DNA of 64,000 bases from a virus: positions 1-64,000 of the IMG/VR virus record IMGVR_UViG_3300031673_000006, one strand, 5' to 3'. Under the pieces are notes generated by a model. The model did not search any database. It saw only the letters and a program-made list of their open reading frames with translations, and was not told the origin of the DNA. The position numbers were made by a program, and so were the translations under genes. Below, piece by piece: positions 52,321 through 60,852 of the stretch (position 1 is its first letter; every line of letters starts with the position of its first letter).

Positions 52321-52454
52321 TCGGTAAAGCCCCTATCTGGGGACCATATATGTGAATGACGAGGTTTCGGGTCGGTAGCGTGAATTGATCTTATTCCGAG
52401 ATCAGCCGACACGAACCCCATCACACTCAGCCAGTAAACAAGGAGCACAGCGAT
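52321..52454 (+). promoter_or_regulatory. Leader of the capsid operon with two small inverted repeats
   Basis: After the hairpin come CCCCTATCTGGGG, TGATCTTATTCCGAGATCA (a 6-base stem) and the ribosome site AAGGAGCACAGCG. No standard promoter boxes are clear. As the leader of the most abundant virion proteins it is a good place for a late promoter. Confidence 0.35.
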
Positions 52455-53114
52455 ATGCCAATGCTTGGACAGGCGAGTGGCGGGTTCACGGAGAGCTCTG
52501 CAGCCCTACGGCTTTTGCACGTAGGAATTAGGAACGCAACGGGCGTTCTGACCGCAGATGGCTTCACCCAGACCAACCCTCCCATCGTCACTACAGCGGG
52601 CACGATTTCCACTCAGACCAACACCGGCGTTGCCGGCGTCCTGAGCGGTTCCGTGGCCTTCACCCGACCCGATCAAGGGTCGAACTTCATCGGAGGTCCG
52701 GTTGAACCCGGCGCCCCCGACAACATTCTCATCCGCCCCCTCGGCGTGTTCGTGAACACGGCCGTCGGCAATGCGTTTGAGAACCAACCCGGACCTGCAT
52801 CCGGCAAGAACACCTACGTGTCTGCACAAGGAACCTACGGGAACCAACTGTTCGAGACGCAGGCCCTTGCCACGGTCGGTGCCGTCACCGTCGGTGACGA
52901 CCTGATCTACCAGGCCGGCCAAGAGCTCGTCGCTTCTCGCAACGGGTACCTCATGATGCGCGTCACCACGCAGACTGGTGCGGCGATTTCCCTGGACGTG
53001 GCTTCCACCACTTCCGAGGTCGCCAACGGCAATACTGCCTCAACCCTGCTGGGCGTCCTCAAGATGCCGCCCGACAGCGAGCAATTCGAGCTCGTCTACG
53101 ACCAGCGCGTCTAG
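52455..53114 (+). CDS. Probable capsid decoration or head-associated protein
   Basis: The product has 219 residues and an ATG after AAGGAGCACAGCGAT. It is Gly/Thr/Val-rich and beta-like (VLSGSVAFTRPDQGSNF; GDDLIYQAGQELVASRNG; AISLDVASTTSEV). The pattern of GYLMMRVTTQTGAA resembles decoration or head-fibre proteins. It is co-transcribed with the capsid gene 15 bases downstream, as decoration proteins usually are. No family match is certain. Confidence 0.6.
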   Translation: MPMLGQASGGFTESSAALRLLHVGIRNATGVLTADGFTQTNPPIVTTAGTISTQTNTGVAGVLSGSVAFTRPDQGSNFIGGPVEPGAPDNILIRPLGVFVNTAVGNAFENQPGPASGKNTYVSAQGTYGNQLFETQALATVGAVTVGDDLIYQAGQELVASRNGYLMMRVTTQTGAAISLDVASTTSEVANGNTASTLLGVLKMPPDSEQFELVYDQRV

Positions 53115-53129
53115 GAAAGGAGAGAGAAA

Positions 53130-54005
53130 ATGACCGGTGTATCCAACGCTGTGAAGCAAAAACTCATCTCCGAGTACATCAAGACCCCCGCGGGTCGTGC
53201 CAAGCTCGCTGCCTCTCTGACGCAGCCGCTCCGTACTCGGCGAGACTACACCTCGGTAGGCCGCAAGACCTTTTTGGTCGAGCAGCTCCCCGATGGTGCC
53301 CTGCCCATCTACGACAAAGACCCGGACGTGACAGCGTACGTGGTCGGCGAGGAAGGCGAGAACATCATCGCCGTCACCAAGCCACGTCGTGTGATTTTTC
53401 CGTTGTTCGAGATCGCCTCGAACCCGGAGATTCCACTCACCCAAATCAAGGAGCGTCGTTTCGATCTGATCGAGCGTGCTCAGGATCTTGCGCGTGCGCA
53501 GATCCAGGCTGCCGAAGACGAGCGCGTCTTCGCTGTCCTTGATGCCATCGCCACCAACGGGTTCGACTCGATCCCCGGTGGTACCAACCCCGACATTCCA
53601 GTGGTCGCTCCGATCTCTGGTGCGGTGCTGGCCGACGCCTTCGCTCTCATCGAGCGCCACGACCTCCGGGTCGCGCGCGTGTACATGAACGCGCGGGACT
53701 ACGCCGACATCAGGAAGTTTGGCCGCGATATTCTCGACATCGAGAGTCAGGCCACGCTGCTCAAGACCGGCCTCCAGGCTACCCTTTGGGGTGCCCAGGT
53801 CATCACGAGTCGCATCGTTCCTGCTGGCACCGTCTATGTATGTTGCGAACCTGAAATGTTCGGTAGGATTCCGGTCCGCACCGAGCTGACCGTCCTCTCT
53901 GCGGACGATCCCAAGGCTCGGACCATTGGCTTCAGTGTGTTCGAAAACTTGGGTATTGGTGCGTATAACCCGCGTGGGTTGACTCGCCTCACCGTGACCC
54001 GCTAG
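53130..54005 (+). CDS. Major capsid protein (HK97 fold)
   Basis: The product has 291 residues, with GGAAAGGAGAGAG before the ATG, the strongest ribosome site in the window. The N-terminal arm is followed by FEIASNPEIPLTQIKERRFD, a long helix (IERAQDLARAQIQAAEDERV) and the P-domain. VARVYMNARDYADIRKFGRD and TGLQATLWGAQVITSRIV are typical late strands of HK97-type capsids. GTVYVCCEPEMFGRIPVRTE completes the pattern. A terminator follows, as expected for a highly expressed gene. Confidence 0.88.
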   Translation: MTGVSNAVKQKLISEYIKTPAGRAKLAASLTQPLRTRRDYTSVGRKTFLVEQLPDGALPIYDKDPDVTAYVVGEEGENIIAVTKPRRVIFPLFEIASNPEIPLTQIKERRFDLIERAQDLARAQIQAAEDERVFAVLDAIATNGFDSIPGGTNPDIPVVAPISGAVLADAFALIERHDLRVARVYMNARDYADIRKFGRDILDIESQATLLKTGLQATLWGAQVITSRIVPAGTVYVCCEPEMFGRIPVRTELTVLSADDPKARTIGFSVFENLGIGAYNPRGLTRLTVTR

Positions 54006-54030
54006 TAGCGGCAGAACGGCCAAACAAGGG

Positions 54031-54062
54031 AAGCCCTCACTCTTCGGAGTGGGGGCTTTTCC
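54031..54062 (+). terminator. Rho-independent terminator after the capsid gene
   Basis: A 12-base stem (54031-54042 with 54047-54058, one G-T pair) carries a TTCG tetraloop and is followed by TTTTCCTTT. This is a textbook terminator. It separates the virion operon from the homing endonuclease and helicase island. Confidence 0.92.
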
Positions 54063-54108
54063 TTTGGTTGCGGAGCATACTGGAGCGTAGTAAAAGACCT
54101 TAGTACCT

Positions 54109-55083
54109 ATGCGTGCCATCCCGTGTCCCATCACCAAAGCCGAACTCGAGCAGCTCTATCTCGGCGAGAAACTCACCGACGACGAGGTCGCAGTCCGTAT
54201 CGGCAAGGAGGCGACAGCCAAGCGTGTGCGCTCATGGAGGAAGCGTCTGGGCATTCGCACGCTCCAGCGGTGGGAACGGTACGACGTGCCTCCGATCGAG
54301 GGGCGTCTCAAGTCGCTGCTCGTGGGATCGATGCTCGGTGACGGGAGGCTCGTCCACAGGACGCACGCGACCCACTACACGGAGAACCACGAGGACGACC
54401 AGAAACCCTATCTTGAGTGGAAAATGGCTCAGTGGGGCTCCTGGGTCCGCGTGGAGCCCAAGCACGTAGACAAGACGAAGGACGGCAAGACATACCGGTC
54501 TTGGCGGTTCCACACGGTCGCCCATGAGGCCCTGAACGACTGGCAAGCGTTGTTCTACGAGAACCGTGATCGAGGGTGGAAGATCCTTGTGCCCGAACTC
54601 GTGGATCACGTCGATGAATTCGCGCTCGCCATCTGGTACCTCGATGACGGCTACGCGGGGTGGTGGCCCGAGTACCTTTTCGGTTCGACAGCCGAGAGCC
54701 GCAAAGTGGCATGGGCGATCTTTGAGAAGTTCGGGCTCAAACCTCGGTGGCAATTCGTCAAAGAGATGGAGGGACGTGAAACTGGCAAGTTCCACATGGA
54801 GCGCGAGGACACAGCCGAGCGTTTTCTTGAGATCGTGCGCCCGCACGTCCCGGCCTGCATGGCCTACAAGGTCAAGAGCTTCGGTTACAACAGCGGGCGC
54901 AACAACATCATCAAGGGCAAGCTCGACCCCGAGGTCTTGCGCGAGCTGGCGGCCGAGGGGATTCCGATCCGACGCATGGCCAAGTTGTTCGGGGTCGGGG
55001 GCGCGACCATCGACCGACATCTCAAGAAGCATGGCATCGAGCACGCGAGAACCAAAGGGAACCCGCGCCACAGGACCCCATGA
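54109..55083 (+). CDS. Free-standing LAGLIDADG-type homing endonuclease
   Basis: The product has 324 residues. Two dodecapeptide motifs are visible: LLVGSMLGDGRL near residue 70 and AIWYLDDGYAG near 174, each ending in the metal-binding Asp. HTH-like segments lie at the N-terminus (TDDEVAVRIGKEATAKRVRS) and the C-terminus (PIRRMAKLFGVGGATIDRHL), likely for DNA recognition. It follows the capsid terminator and is not inside an intron, so it is a free-standing homing gene. Its last codons lie in a direct repeat (55043-55074) that recurs at 62631. Confidence 0.9.
   Translation: MRAIPCPITKAELEQLYLGEKLTDDEVAVRIGKEATAKRVRSWRKRLGIRTLQRWERYDVPPIEGRLKSLLVGSMLGDGRLVHRTHATHYTENHEDDQKPYLEWKMAQWGSWVRVEPKHVDKTKDGKTYRSWRFHTVAHEALNDWQALFYENRDRGWKILVPELVDHVDEFALAIWYLDDGYAGWWPEYLFGSTAESRKVAWAIFEKFGLKPRWQFVKEMEGRETGKFHMEREDTAERFLEIVRPHVPACMAYKVKSFGYNSGRNNIIKGKLDPEVLRELAAEGIPIRRMAKLFGVGGATIDRHLKKHGIEHARTKGNPRHRTP
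55043..55074 (+). repeat. Direct repeat A, left copy
   Basis: 32 bases, 29 identical to 62631-62662, with the last 18 identical (GGGAACCCGCGCCACAGG). It codes TKGNPRHR at the end of the homing endonuclease. The pair brackets the helicase and module-protein island. Confidence 0.85.
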
Positions 55084-55571
55084 GCAACAAAGACTTCCCA
55101 CTGTTTCCGGTCCCGGATGAGGGGCTGCCTTTGTTCGACGGGGTTGAGTACCGGCTGGATGGTCTGGAGCGGGAAGTTCGTGAAATTCTGTGGTCTCTTG
55201 CGGACCGTCTTGGTGAGTTGAAAGAGTGGGCCTGGCTGGTGGGCGGCACGCTGGAGAAGGGAGGTCTGCGAACGATTGTGCGGATGGCCGCTGTGGAGCT
55301 GAACCGTTGTGGGGTCCTTGCGGATGGGGTGTCCCCTGTAGACCTTCAAGAGGACATGGTGACGTGTTTCGTGCCGGAGGACTGCGCAGGGTTGTGGCGT
55401 AAGACGGTGGTGTGGCATGCCGTGGTGGTGGCGGTCACGACGTTGTCGGAGAAGGGGTCGAATCCAGTTTCCGATCGTCTTTGGTCACAGATTCGGCCTC
55501 GGCTGTTTGAAGCCTGGACCGAGCTTGCCGACAAGTTAGGCGTTGATGCGCCGGTTCTGGATGTGTGGTGA
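55080..55571 (+). CDS. Hypothetical protein
   Basis: The product has 163 residues and an ATG overlapping the endonuclease stop (ATGA). The start MSNKDFPLFPVPDEGLPLFD is Pro-rich; the rest is helical with LRTIVRMAAVELNRCGVLAD and LWSQIRPRLFEAWTELADKL. A tiny frame after its stop (55568-55615) codes REPVLVFRKP, which recurs as EPILIFRKPR at 62682. No family was recognised. Confidence 0.7.
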   Translation: MSNKDFPLFPVPDEGLPLFDGVEYRLDGLEREVREILWSLADRLGELKEWAWLVGGTLEKGGLRTIVRMAAVELNRCGVLADGVSPVDLQEDMVTCFVPEDCAGLWRKTVVWHAVVVAVTTLSEKGSNPVSDRLWSQIRPRLFEAWTELADKLGVDAPVLDVW

Positions 55572-55585
55572 GGGATCATCAGCGG

Positions 55586-55615
55586 GAGCCTGTCCTGGTG
55601 TTCCGCAAGCCGTAG
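55586..55615 (+). repeat. Direct repeat B, left copy
   Basis: It codes EPVLVFRKP and stop. The right copy at 62682-62710 codes EPILIFRKPR. It keeps the same order relative to repeat A on both sides of the island, but at the right end A and B lie only about 20 bases apart. Confidence 0.65.
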
Positions 55616-55675
55616 GGGCGCCCTCCGCAGGAGAAGGGGTAGAAGGAGAGACATGGGCGTCCGCGACGAAACGAC

Positions 55676-55710
55676 TTGACTTTTGTTCTGCGTTCTCCTA
55701 GAACGGGAGA
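55676..55710 (+). promoter_or_regulatory. Sigma70-like promoter with overlapping operator palindrome
   Basis: TTGACT at 55676-55681, a 17-base spacer, then TAGAAC at 55699-55704. The palindrome CGTTCT-CCT-AGAACG (55691-55705) overlaps the -10 box. The start codon at 55714 is only 9 bases beyond the -10 box, so transcripts may be leaderless or a second start may exist. It would drive the module-protein and helicase genes and be repressible. Confidence 0.7.
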
Positions 55711-55713
55711 GAC

Positions 55714-56322
55714 ATGCCACAGCATTCTCTAAAAGAGATTCAACGCAGCATCCGGGAGTTCTACAAGGAGCATGGAAAACGCCCGACGAGTCGGAGCTCC
55801 GGGGAGGGCCTGAACTGGAATGGGGTGGATCAGTGGCTCCGCAAAAACGACTACGGGTCTGTTGCTCAGGTCTCTCAGGATCTGGGGATCTCAGGGCCCC
55901 ATGCCGATCATGGCCTTGCAAAGATCAAGAAGGGCATTCGGAAGTTCAAGGCGGAGCACGGGAAAATCCCTAGTGTTTTGACGGGAGACGCCACGGAGGA
56001 CGTGGGGTACAGGACGAGCTGGGTGAACGTGAACAACTGGCTCCGTACACACGGGCACGGCTCTCTCGCTCAGCTATGTCAGAGGATGGGGGTTGCGTCT
56101 TCGGTGAGCCATTCGCTGGAGGCTATCCGTGTTGGCGTCGCACTTTTTGAGAAGGAGCACGGGCGCCCTCCTCGTCAACGTGACGGGGACGCGACCTCTT
56201 ATGTGACCTACAGGACTACGTGGCGAGCGGTGGATGCGTGGTTGCGCCGGAACGGAACTTCTCTTGGGGCATCGAGCACCGACAGGAAAAAGCACACGAC
56301 TGACAAGGACAAAAAATCATGA
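55714..56322 (+). CDS. Module-repeat protein, three modules (first gene of the helicase island)
   Basis: The product has 202 residues, with GGGAGAGAC before the ATG. It contains three copies of a ~60-residue module: EIQRSIREFYKEHGKRP ... WLRKND; IKKGIRKFKAEHGKIP ... WLRTHG ... LAQLCQRMGV; and VALFEKEHGRPP ... WLRRNGTSL. Modules two and three carry a longer middle (GDAT..V.YRT.W) that also occurs in the helicase C-terminus but not in the three downstream proteins. The stop overlaps the helicase start (ATGA), so the two are coupled and probably partners. The function is unknown. Confidence 0.8.
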   Translation: MPQHSLKEIQRSIREFYKEHGKRPTSRSSGEGLNWNGVDQWLRKNDYGSVAQVSQDLGISGPHADHGLAKIKKGIRKFKAEHGKIPSVLTGDATEDVGYRTSWVNVNNWLRTHGHGSLAQLCQRMGVASSVSHSLEAIRVGVALFEKEHGRPPRQRDGDATSYVTYRTTWRAVDAWLRRNGTSLGASSTDRKKHTTDKDKKS

Positions 56323-58343
56323 AATTCCGCAAGCTCCGCAAGTACCAAGCCAAGCACAAGCGCGCGATCCTCCAGGCCCTCCACGAGGACCGGGATGTGC
56401 TCTACAACGCCCCGACAGGTGCGGGGAAGGGCACGGTGGGAACCTCGGTCATCGACGATCTCAGCCGGGGGGACTGGAACGGTGTCGTGGTGGTCGTTCC
56501 GATGCACACCATCCGGGACAGTTTCATGTACAACGGCGCGGGTTCGCCTGACTTGTTCGATCTCGAGATCTACAACGGCGAACCGAGCACGAAACGGAGG
56601 TTCGCGAAGTGGATGCGCAAGCACTGGCAGGACCGGTCGTTCGCCTCGGTGATCTGCCGGCAGTCCTTCGTGCACGTTTCGTTGCCTCAAGATCTCACCG
56701 GTTGGACCCTCGTCATTGACGAGGCCCACGGCAGCACGATCGAGACGGGAGATGATGCGCCGCTCATGGGGATGAAGCGCAAAGAGTGGACCGATCGAGG
56801 GGGGCGCCTCGTCGTGATCTCGGCGACGCCCTACCGCGGCGACGGTCTCCAAGTCTACGACGACACCTTTGTCCAAGTGCGTCGCTCCATCGCGGAGCAT
56901 TCGCTGCCTGACGAGGACGGCAAGCGGTACGCGCCGAAACATTTCGAGATTCGCGCGGTGGGTCTCACGGGCTACCAGGTCCGAACGAAGGACGAGCTCT
57001 ACGGGGAAAAGGCGCCGCGCCACATCACCCCCACTGCCATCAGAAAGATGGTCCGGGAGTGGAAGGGTGCGGGGTGTCCCAAGACCGTTATCATCGTCCC
57101 GGCCGGGGAGTCTGGCTCGTGGAGTTATCAAGTAGTCGAGGCGTTCGAGCGTGAGAAGGTTCCGTACCGAGGCGGTACCGCGGCGCAGGTCCACAACGCA
57201 GTCGGTACTGGTAAGGAGTGCCAAGACAAGCTCCTGGCACTCCTCGCCCGTGAGCGCGAAGTGACGCACATCGACCAGTCCCAGGCGGATGTGATCGTCG
57301 CCTGCGCGCGTTTCGATGAAGGGACCGACTGGCCCTTGTGCAGTCACATCTACCACGTCGGGTTTCCGAAGACGATCCGGCGCACCAATCAGCGGTGGGG
57401 TCGTTCTTTCCGTAGCAAGGCCGGGATCAAGGGACATCCGCACCCGGATGTGGCGCAGATCTGTTTCTTCGTGCCGGAGTTGACGAAGGAGATGCGCGAC
57501 CAGATGGCGGTGCCCGCGTTTGAGCGGCTCCACCTTCGTATGGCGCTTCTGATGGCCGGCCACCTCGAGGACCACGAGGCTGGCCAGATGCTCGTGTCTG
57601 TGATCCGGGACGTGGTCAAGATGAACACGCCCTCGGTCCCAGTCAACGTGGACCTCGACGAGATCGAGGCGCGGCTGCAGCCCACGGATGAGGAGATGCA
57701 GGCCGTCTCTGTCGCGTTCAAGTATCTGCGACCCGCCGAGAAGGGGCTCAGCCTTGCGGAAGTGGACCGTGTCGCCGAGCGCCATGGGTTCGACGACCGG
57801 TGCAAGATGCTGCTGCGGCTCCGGGTAGCTGCGGCGGTCAAGGACCCGAAGACGCGCGCGGCGATGTTCGAGGCGCTTCACCATGCGTGCCGCAAGATGT
57901 TCAAGAAAGCCAAGAGTACGAAGGGTGACAAACGCAAGTCCTCGGTGTCGAGCCCCATCGATCTGTTGCCGGGAGTTTTCAATGAGCTGTTCGACGAGTA
58001 CGTCGTGCGAGAGCACAGGGGACTCATCAAATTCGACCCGCCGATGACGAAGAAGAACTGGCGGATGCTTTCGCGCCTGACTGGTCGGGACCCCAAGGAG
58101 ATCGATCAGAGCATGCGGAAGGTCATCGGCATCTTGCACCGCACCGACGACATCATGGCCGGCACCGTGAAGTACATCGAGGAGCATAGTAAGCCCCCCA
58201 CGGACTCATCGGGGGATGCCACGCCCTACGTTGGGTACGAAGCGACTTGGAAGTCCGTCAACGCTTACCTCCGGGGTCACCCGCTATCCAAGGGCGCCGT
58301 CGAGGCGTGGCGCCAGAGGAACATGGAGGCGCCGGGGCGGTGA
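56319..58343 (+). CDS. SF2 DEAH-type helicase with a C-terminal HG(K/R)xP module
   Basis: The product has 674 residues. Motif I is APTGAGKG (31-38), with Gly where Thr/Ser normally follows Lys37. Motif II is DEAH at 134-137, motif III is SAT at 168-170, and motif VI is QRWGRSFR at 358-365. FDEGTDWPLCSHIYHVG corresponds to motif V. The ~230 residues after the core are helical. Residues ~613-660 (KYIEEHSKPP ... GDATPYVGYEATW ... LRGHPLSKGAV) are one copy of the module found in the neighbouring proteins. Likely a DNA translocase targeted by these modules. Confidence 0.88.
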   Translation: MKFRKLRKYQAKHKRAILQALHEDRDVLYNAPTGAGKGTVGTSVIDDLSRGDWNGVVVVVPMHTIRDSFMYNGAGSPDLFDLEIYNGEPSTKRRFAKWMRKHWQDRSFASVICRQSFVHVSLPQDLTGWTLVIDEAHGSTIETGDDAPLMGMKRKEWTDRGGRLVVISATPYRGDGLQVYDDTFVQVRRSIAEHSLPDEDGKRYAPKHFEIRAVGLTGYQVRTKDELYGEKAPRHITPTAIRKMVREWKGAGCPKTVIIVPAGESGSWSYQVVEAFEREKVPYRGGTAAQVHNAVGTGKECQDKLLALLAREREVTHIDQSQADVIVACARFDEGTDWPLCSHIYHVGFPKTIRRTNQRWGRSFRSKAGIKGHPHPDVAQICFFVPELTKEMRDQMAVPAFERLHLRMALLMAGHLEDHEAGQMLVSVIRDVVKMNTPSVPVNVDLDEIEARLQPTDEEMQAVSVAFKYLRPAEKGLSLAEVDRVAERHGFDDRCKMLLRLRVAAAVKDPKTRAAMFEALHHACRKMFKKAKSTKGDKRKSSVSSPIDLLPGVFNELFDEYVVREHRGLIKFDPPMTKKNWRMLSRLTGRDPKEIDQSMRKVIGILHRTDDIMAGTVKYIEEHSKPPTDSSGDATPYVGYEATWKSVNAYLRGHPLSKGAVEAWRQRNMEAPGR

Positions 58344-59968
58344 GGCAAGAGGCTCACAACTGCTACCAGCTTGCTTGTCTCATCGGGGTCGTGGAGCCTC
58401 GTACATCTCGCAAAAAGAGCGTGAACAGAACGATGAAGGGGGTGGAGGGCGAGATCCTCGCTTTCTTCAAGAAGCACGGGCGACGCCCAAGAGACAAAGA
58501 TGGGTTCCGCAACGTGGACGCGTGGTTGATGCGGCGTGGGAGTTCGATCCACAAGATCTGCGAGAAGCTGGGTCTTCCTGGTGGCCGGGATTTTGGGCGC
58601 ACGAAGGGAAGCATCGAACGAAAAATCAGGAAGTTCTACGACCGGGAGGGTAGGCGGCCCAAGAACAGGGAGATGGTGGACGAAAGCCGGTGGCTTGCCT
58701 ACCACCACAAGATGTCTCTCCATGATCTATGTGACGAAATGGGGCTTCCCACAGAGAAGGTCCTTCGCACGATTACACGAGTCCGCAAAGAGATCCGGGA
58801 GTTCTATGCCCGTGAAGGGCGTCGTCCGACCAATAAGGAGCTGCTTGGGTGGCTCAATTTCTTGAGAAGAAAAAACACGACTCTATCCAAACTCTGCGAC
58901 AAGATGGGGCTTCCCGAAGGCCACAGAAAGCGTCGTTCAATGGCACGGCTCCGCGAGGTGCTTCAAGCATTTTTCGACGAGCACGGACGGCGCCCCACTA
59001 CTGAAGAGATGGGGGCTTGGTGCGGTTGGCTTCGAGCACACCACAAAGGCAATACGCTCTACGGCGTCTGCAATGAGATGGGACTGCCTTCTCGGAGCGG
59101 GCAATCCGGGAAAGCCAGTGTGAGGTACTCCAAGAAGGAGGTGCTCCAAGAGGTCCAAAAGTTTTACGACCGTGAGAAACGGCGCCCGATGAGCAAGGAG
59201 GTACGGAAATGTGCTGGCTGGCTCAAGCGACGTGGCAGCAGTCTTCGAGAGCTGTGCGATGAGATGGGACTCCCCGCAGACGGGTACACCATGGAGATTG
59301 CTCGACAGGAACTCGGGAAATTTAACGAGACCCACGGGCATCGGCCGAGACACCAGGATCTCCCCAAACTCGCGCGGTGGCTGCGGTCGCAGGGCATTTC
59401 GTTGCCTCGGCTCGGTGAAAAAATGGGGCTCCCTGCGAAACGCCAAGAGGTCTCTGGCAGGACGATGAACTCCGTCCGGGCCGAGATCCGTAAATTCGTC
59501 AAGGCACATGGCCGTCGACCGGGCGTCCATGACATGCAGAAGATCGACAGTTGGCTGCGGGTCCGGGGTACGGGGCTGCCTGCGGTGTGCGACGAGATGG
59601 GGTACGCACCGCTCATGCGAAGGGATCGCACTGAGGAAGAAGCACGGCAGGTGGTGCTCCGTTTCTACAAGGAGAACGGAAACCGCCCGCGCAAGGTTGA
59701 CCTGCCGGTGTGGCAGGGATGGTTTGAGCATCGAGGATCTTCATTGCGCAAGTTTTGTGATGCACTTGGTCTGCCGAAGGAGTGTGAGTACGACAGGACC
59801 CTCAAGAAGGCACGCATCGCGATGAAGGCATTTTTCAAGGAGCACGGGCACCGTCCCGTACAGTCGGACCTTTGGGCTTGGGACGGTTGGCTACGGAACA
59901 ACCACGGTCTGTCCGTCTCGAAACTCTGCGACGAACTTGGGTTTCCCAAGAAGGGACGCCGGCCATGA
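58340..59968 (+). CDS. Module-repeat protein, nine modules
   Basis: The product has 542 residues. The GTG at 58340, overlapping the helicase stop, is chosen because the resulting N-terminus (HNCYQLACLIGVVEP) matches those of the next two proteins (SCIEVAALLGLHERP; NCTEIAAILGLHELP). Nine modules of ~56 residues follow, with consensus (E)I..F(F/Y)..HGRRP......(W)LR..G(S/T)SL..LCDEMGLP. Residues between GRRP and WLR vary most. Each module looks like a three-helix HTH-type unit. The stop overlaps the next start (ATGA). Confidence 0.82.
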   Translation: MRQEAHNCYQLACLIGVVEPRTSRKKSVNRTMKGVEGEILAFFKKHGRRPRDKDGFRNVDAWLMRRGSSIHKICEKLGLPGGRDFGRTKGSIERKIRKFYDREGRRPKNREMVDESRWLAYHHKMSLHDLCDEMGLPTEKVLRTITRVRKEIREFYAREGRRPTNKELLGWLNFLRRKNTTLSKLCDKMGLPEGHRKRRSMARLREVLQAFFDEHGRRPTTEEMGAWCGWLRAHHKGNTLYGVCNEMGLPSRSGQSGKASVRYSKKEVLQEVQKFYDREKRRPMSKEVRKCAGWLKRRGSSLRELCDEMGLPADGYTMEIARQELGKFNETHGHRPRHQDLPKLARWLRSQGISLPRLGEKMGLPAKRQEVSGRTMNSVRAEIRKFVKAHGRRPGVHDMQKIDSWLRVRGTGLPAVCDEMGYAPLMRRDRTEEEARQVVLRFYKENGNRPRKVDLPVWQGWFEHRGSSLRKFCDALGLPKECEYDRTLKKARIAMKAFFKEHGHRPVQSDLWAWDGWLRNNHGLSVSKLCDELGFPKKGRRP

Positions 59969-60852
59969 GCACCCAAGAACTCCGCGCTCGAAGTTGCATT
60001 GAGGTTGCGGCACTCCTCGGGCTCCACGAGCGACCGATACGCTCGAGGACGCTGGAGAGCGCGCGTGCGGAGGTTTTAGCCTCTTATGAGAAGCACGGGA
60101 GACGCCCTTCGGAGCAGCGTTTGAGTGCCACGGGTCAGTGGCTTCGGTATCGCGGATCATCTCTCCGGCGTGTCTGCGACGAGCTGGGCTTGCCTGGTGG
60201 GACCAACCTAGGCCGAACGAAGGAGGGAGCGAAAACGGTAACTCAAGGTTTTTTTGACAAGCATGGACGCCGCCCTGTGGCACAAGATCTTCGTGCGTGG
60301 GATTCGTGGCTGCGCGGGCGGGGGTCTTCGCTTGTCGTCCTCTGTGACGAGATGGGGCTTCCTGAGCGCACCAGAATCATCCGAAGGAAAAGCAGCGCAA
60401 CAAGGATGATCCGAGCTTTCTACCAGGAACAGGGCCGGTGCCCCGAGCCAGGAGAGATTCCTGTGCTGGATCGTTGGCTACATAAGCACGCGTTGGTGTT
60501 GTCTCTTCTTTGCGACGAGTTAAGCCTCCCCTCTGATTGGGGCGACGCGAAAAAAACCATTCAAGAGTTCTTCAACAAGCACGGGAGACGCCCGAAGTCC
60601 ACGGAGCTACCGCAGTGGGCCCGCTGGCTGCGTGCGCAGGGGTCTTCCCTCTCCCGCCTCTGTGACGAGCTGGAATTTCCCGGTCCCGGGGTGCCCAGAA
60701 CCAAGCAAATGGCGCAGCATGTAATTCGAGCTTTCGTTCAGAAAAACGGGCACCGACCGTCCGAAGCGAGCCTTCCTGATTGGTACGAATGGTTGCGGCA
60801 TGTGCCTGGGGTTTCGCTTCAGCAACTCTGCAATGAGATGGGGGTGCCTTGA
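59965..60852 (+). CDS. Module-repeat protein, five modules
   Basis: The product has 295 residues from the ATG at 59965. The N-terminal segment MSTQELRARSCIEVAALLGL is shared with its neighbours. Five modules follow (for example FFDKHGRRPVAQDLRAWDSW, then LCDEMGLP). Module three has diverged: QGRCP in place of HGRRP and LSLLCDELSLP. Paralogue of the genes on both sides; coupled by 4-base overlaps. No catalytic motif is visible, so it probably binds DNA or the helicase. Confidence 0.82.
   Translation: MSTQELRARSCIEVAALLGLHERPIRSRTLESARAEVLASYEKHGRRPSEQRLSATGQWLRYRGSSLRRVCDELGLPGGTNLGRTKEGAKTVTQGFFDKHGRRPVAQDLRAWDSWLRGRGSSLVVLCDEMGLPERTRIIRRKSSATRMIRAFYQEQGRCPEPGEIPVLDRWLHKHALVLSLLCDELSLPSDWGDAKKTIQEFFNKHGRRPKSTELPQWARWLRAQGSSLSRLCDELEFPGPGVPRTKQMAQHVIRAFVQKNGHRPSEASLPDWYEWLRHVPGVSLQQLCNEMGVP

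Noticed and set aside
55653-55679. Eight-codon leader peptide (MGVRDETT) with a good ribosome site before the island promoter
   Set aside because: It ends inside the -35 box and has no attenuator structure after it; probably chance.
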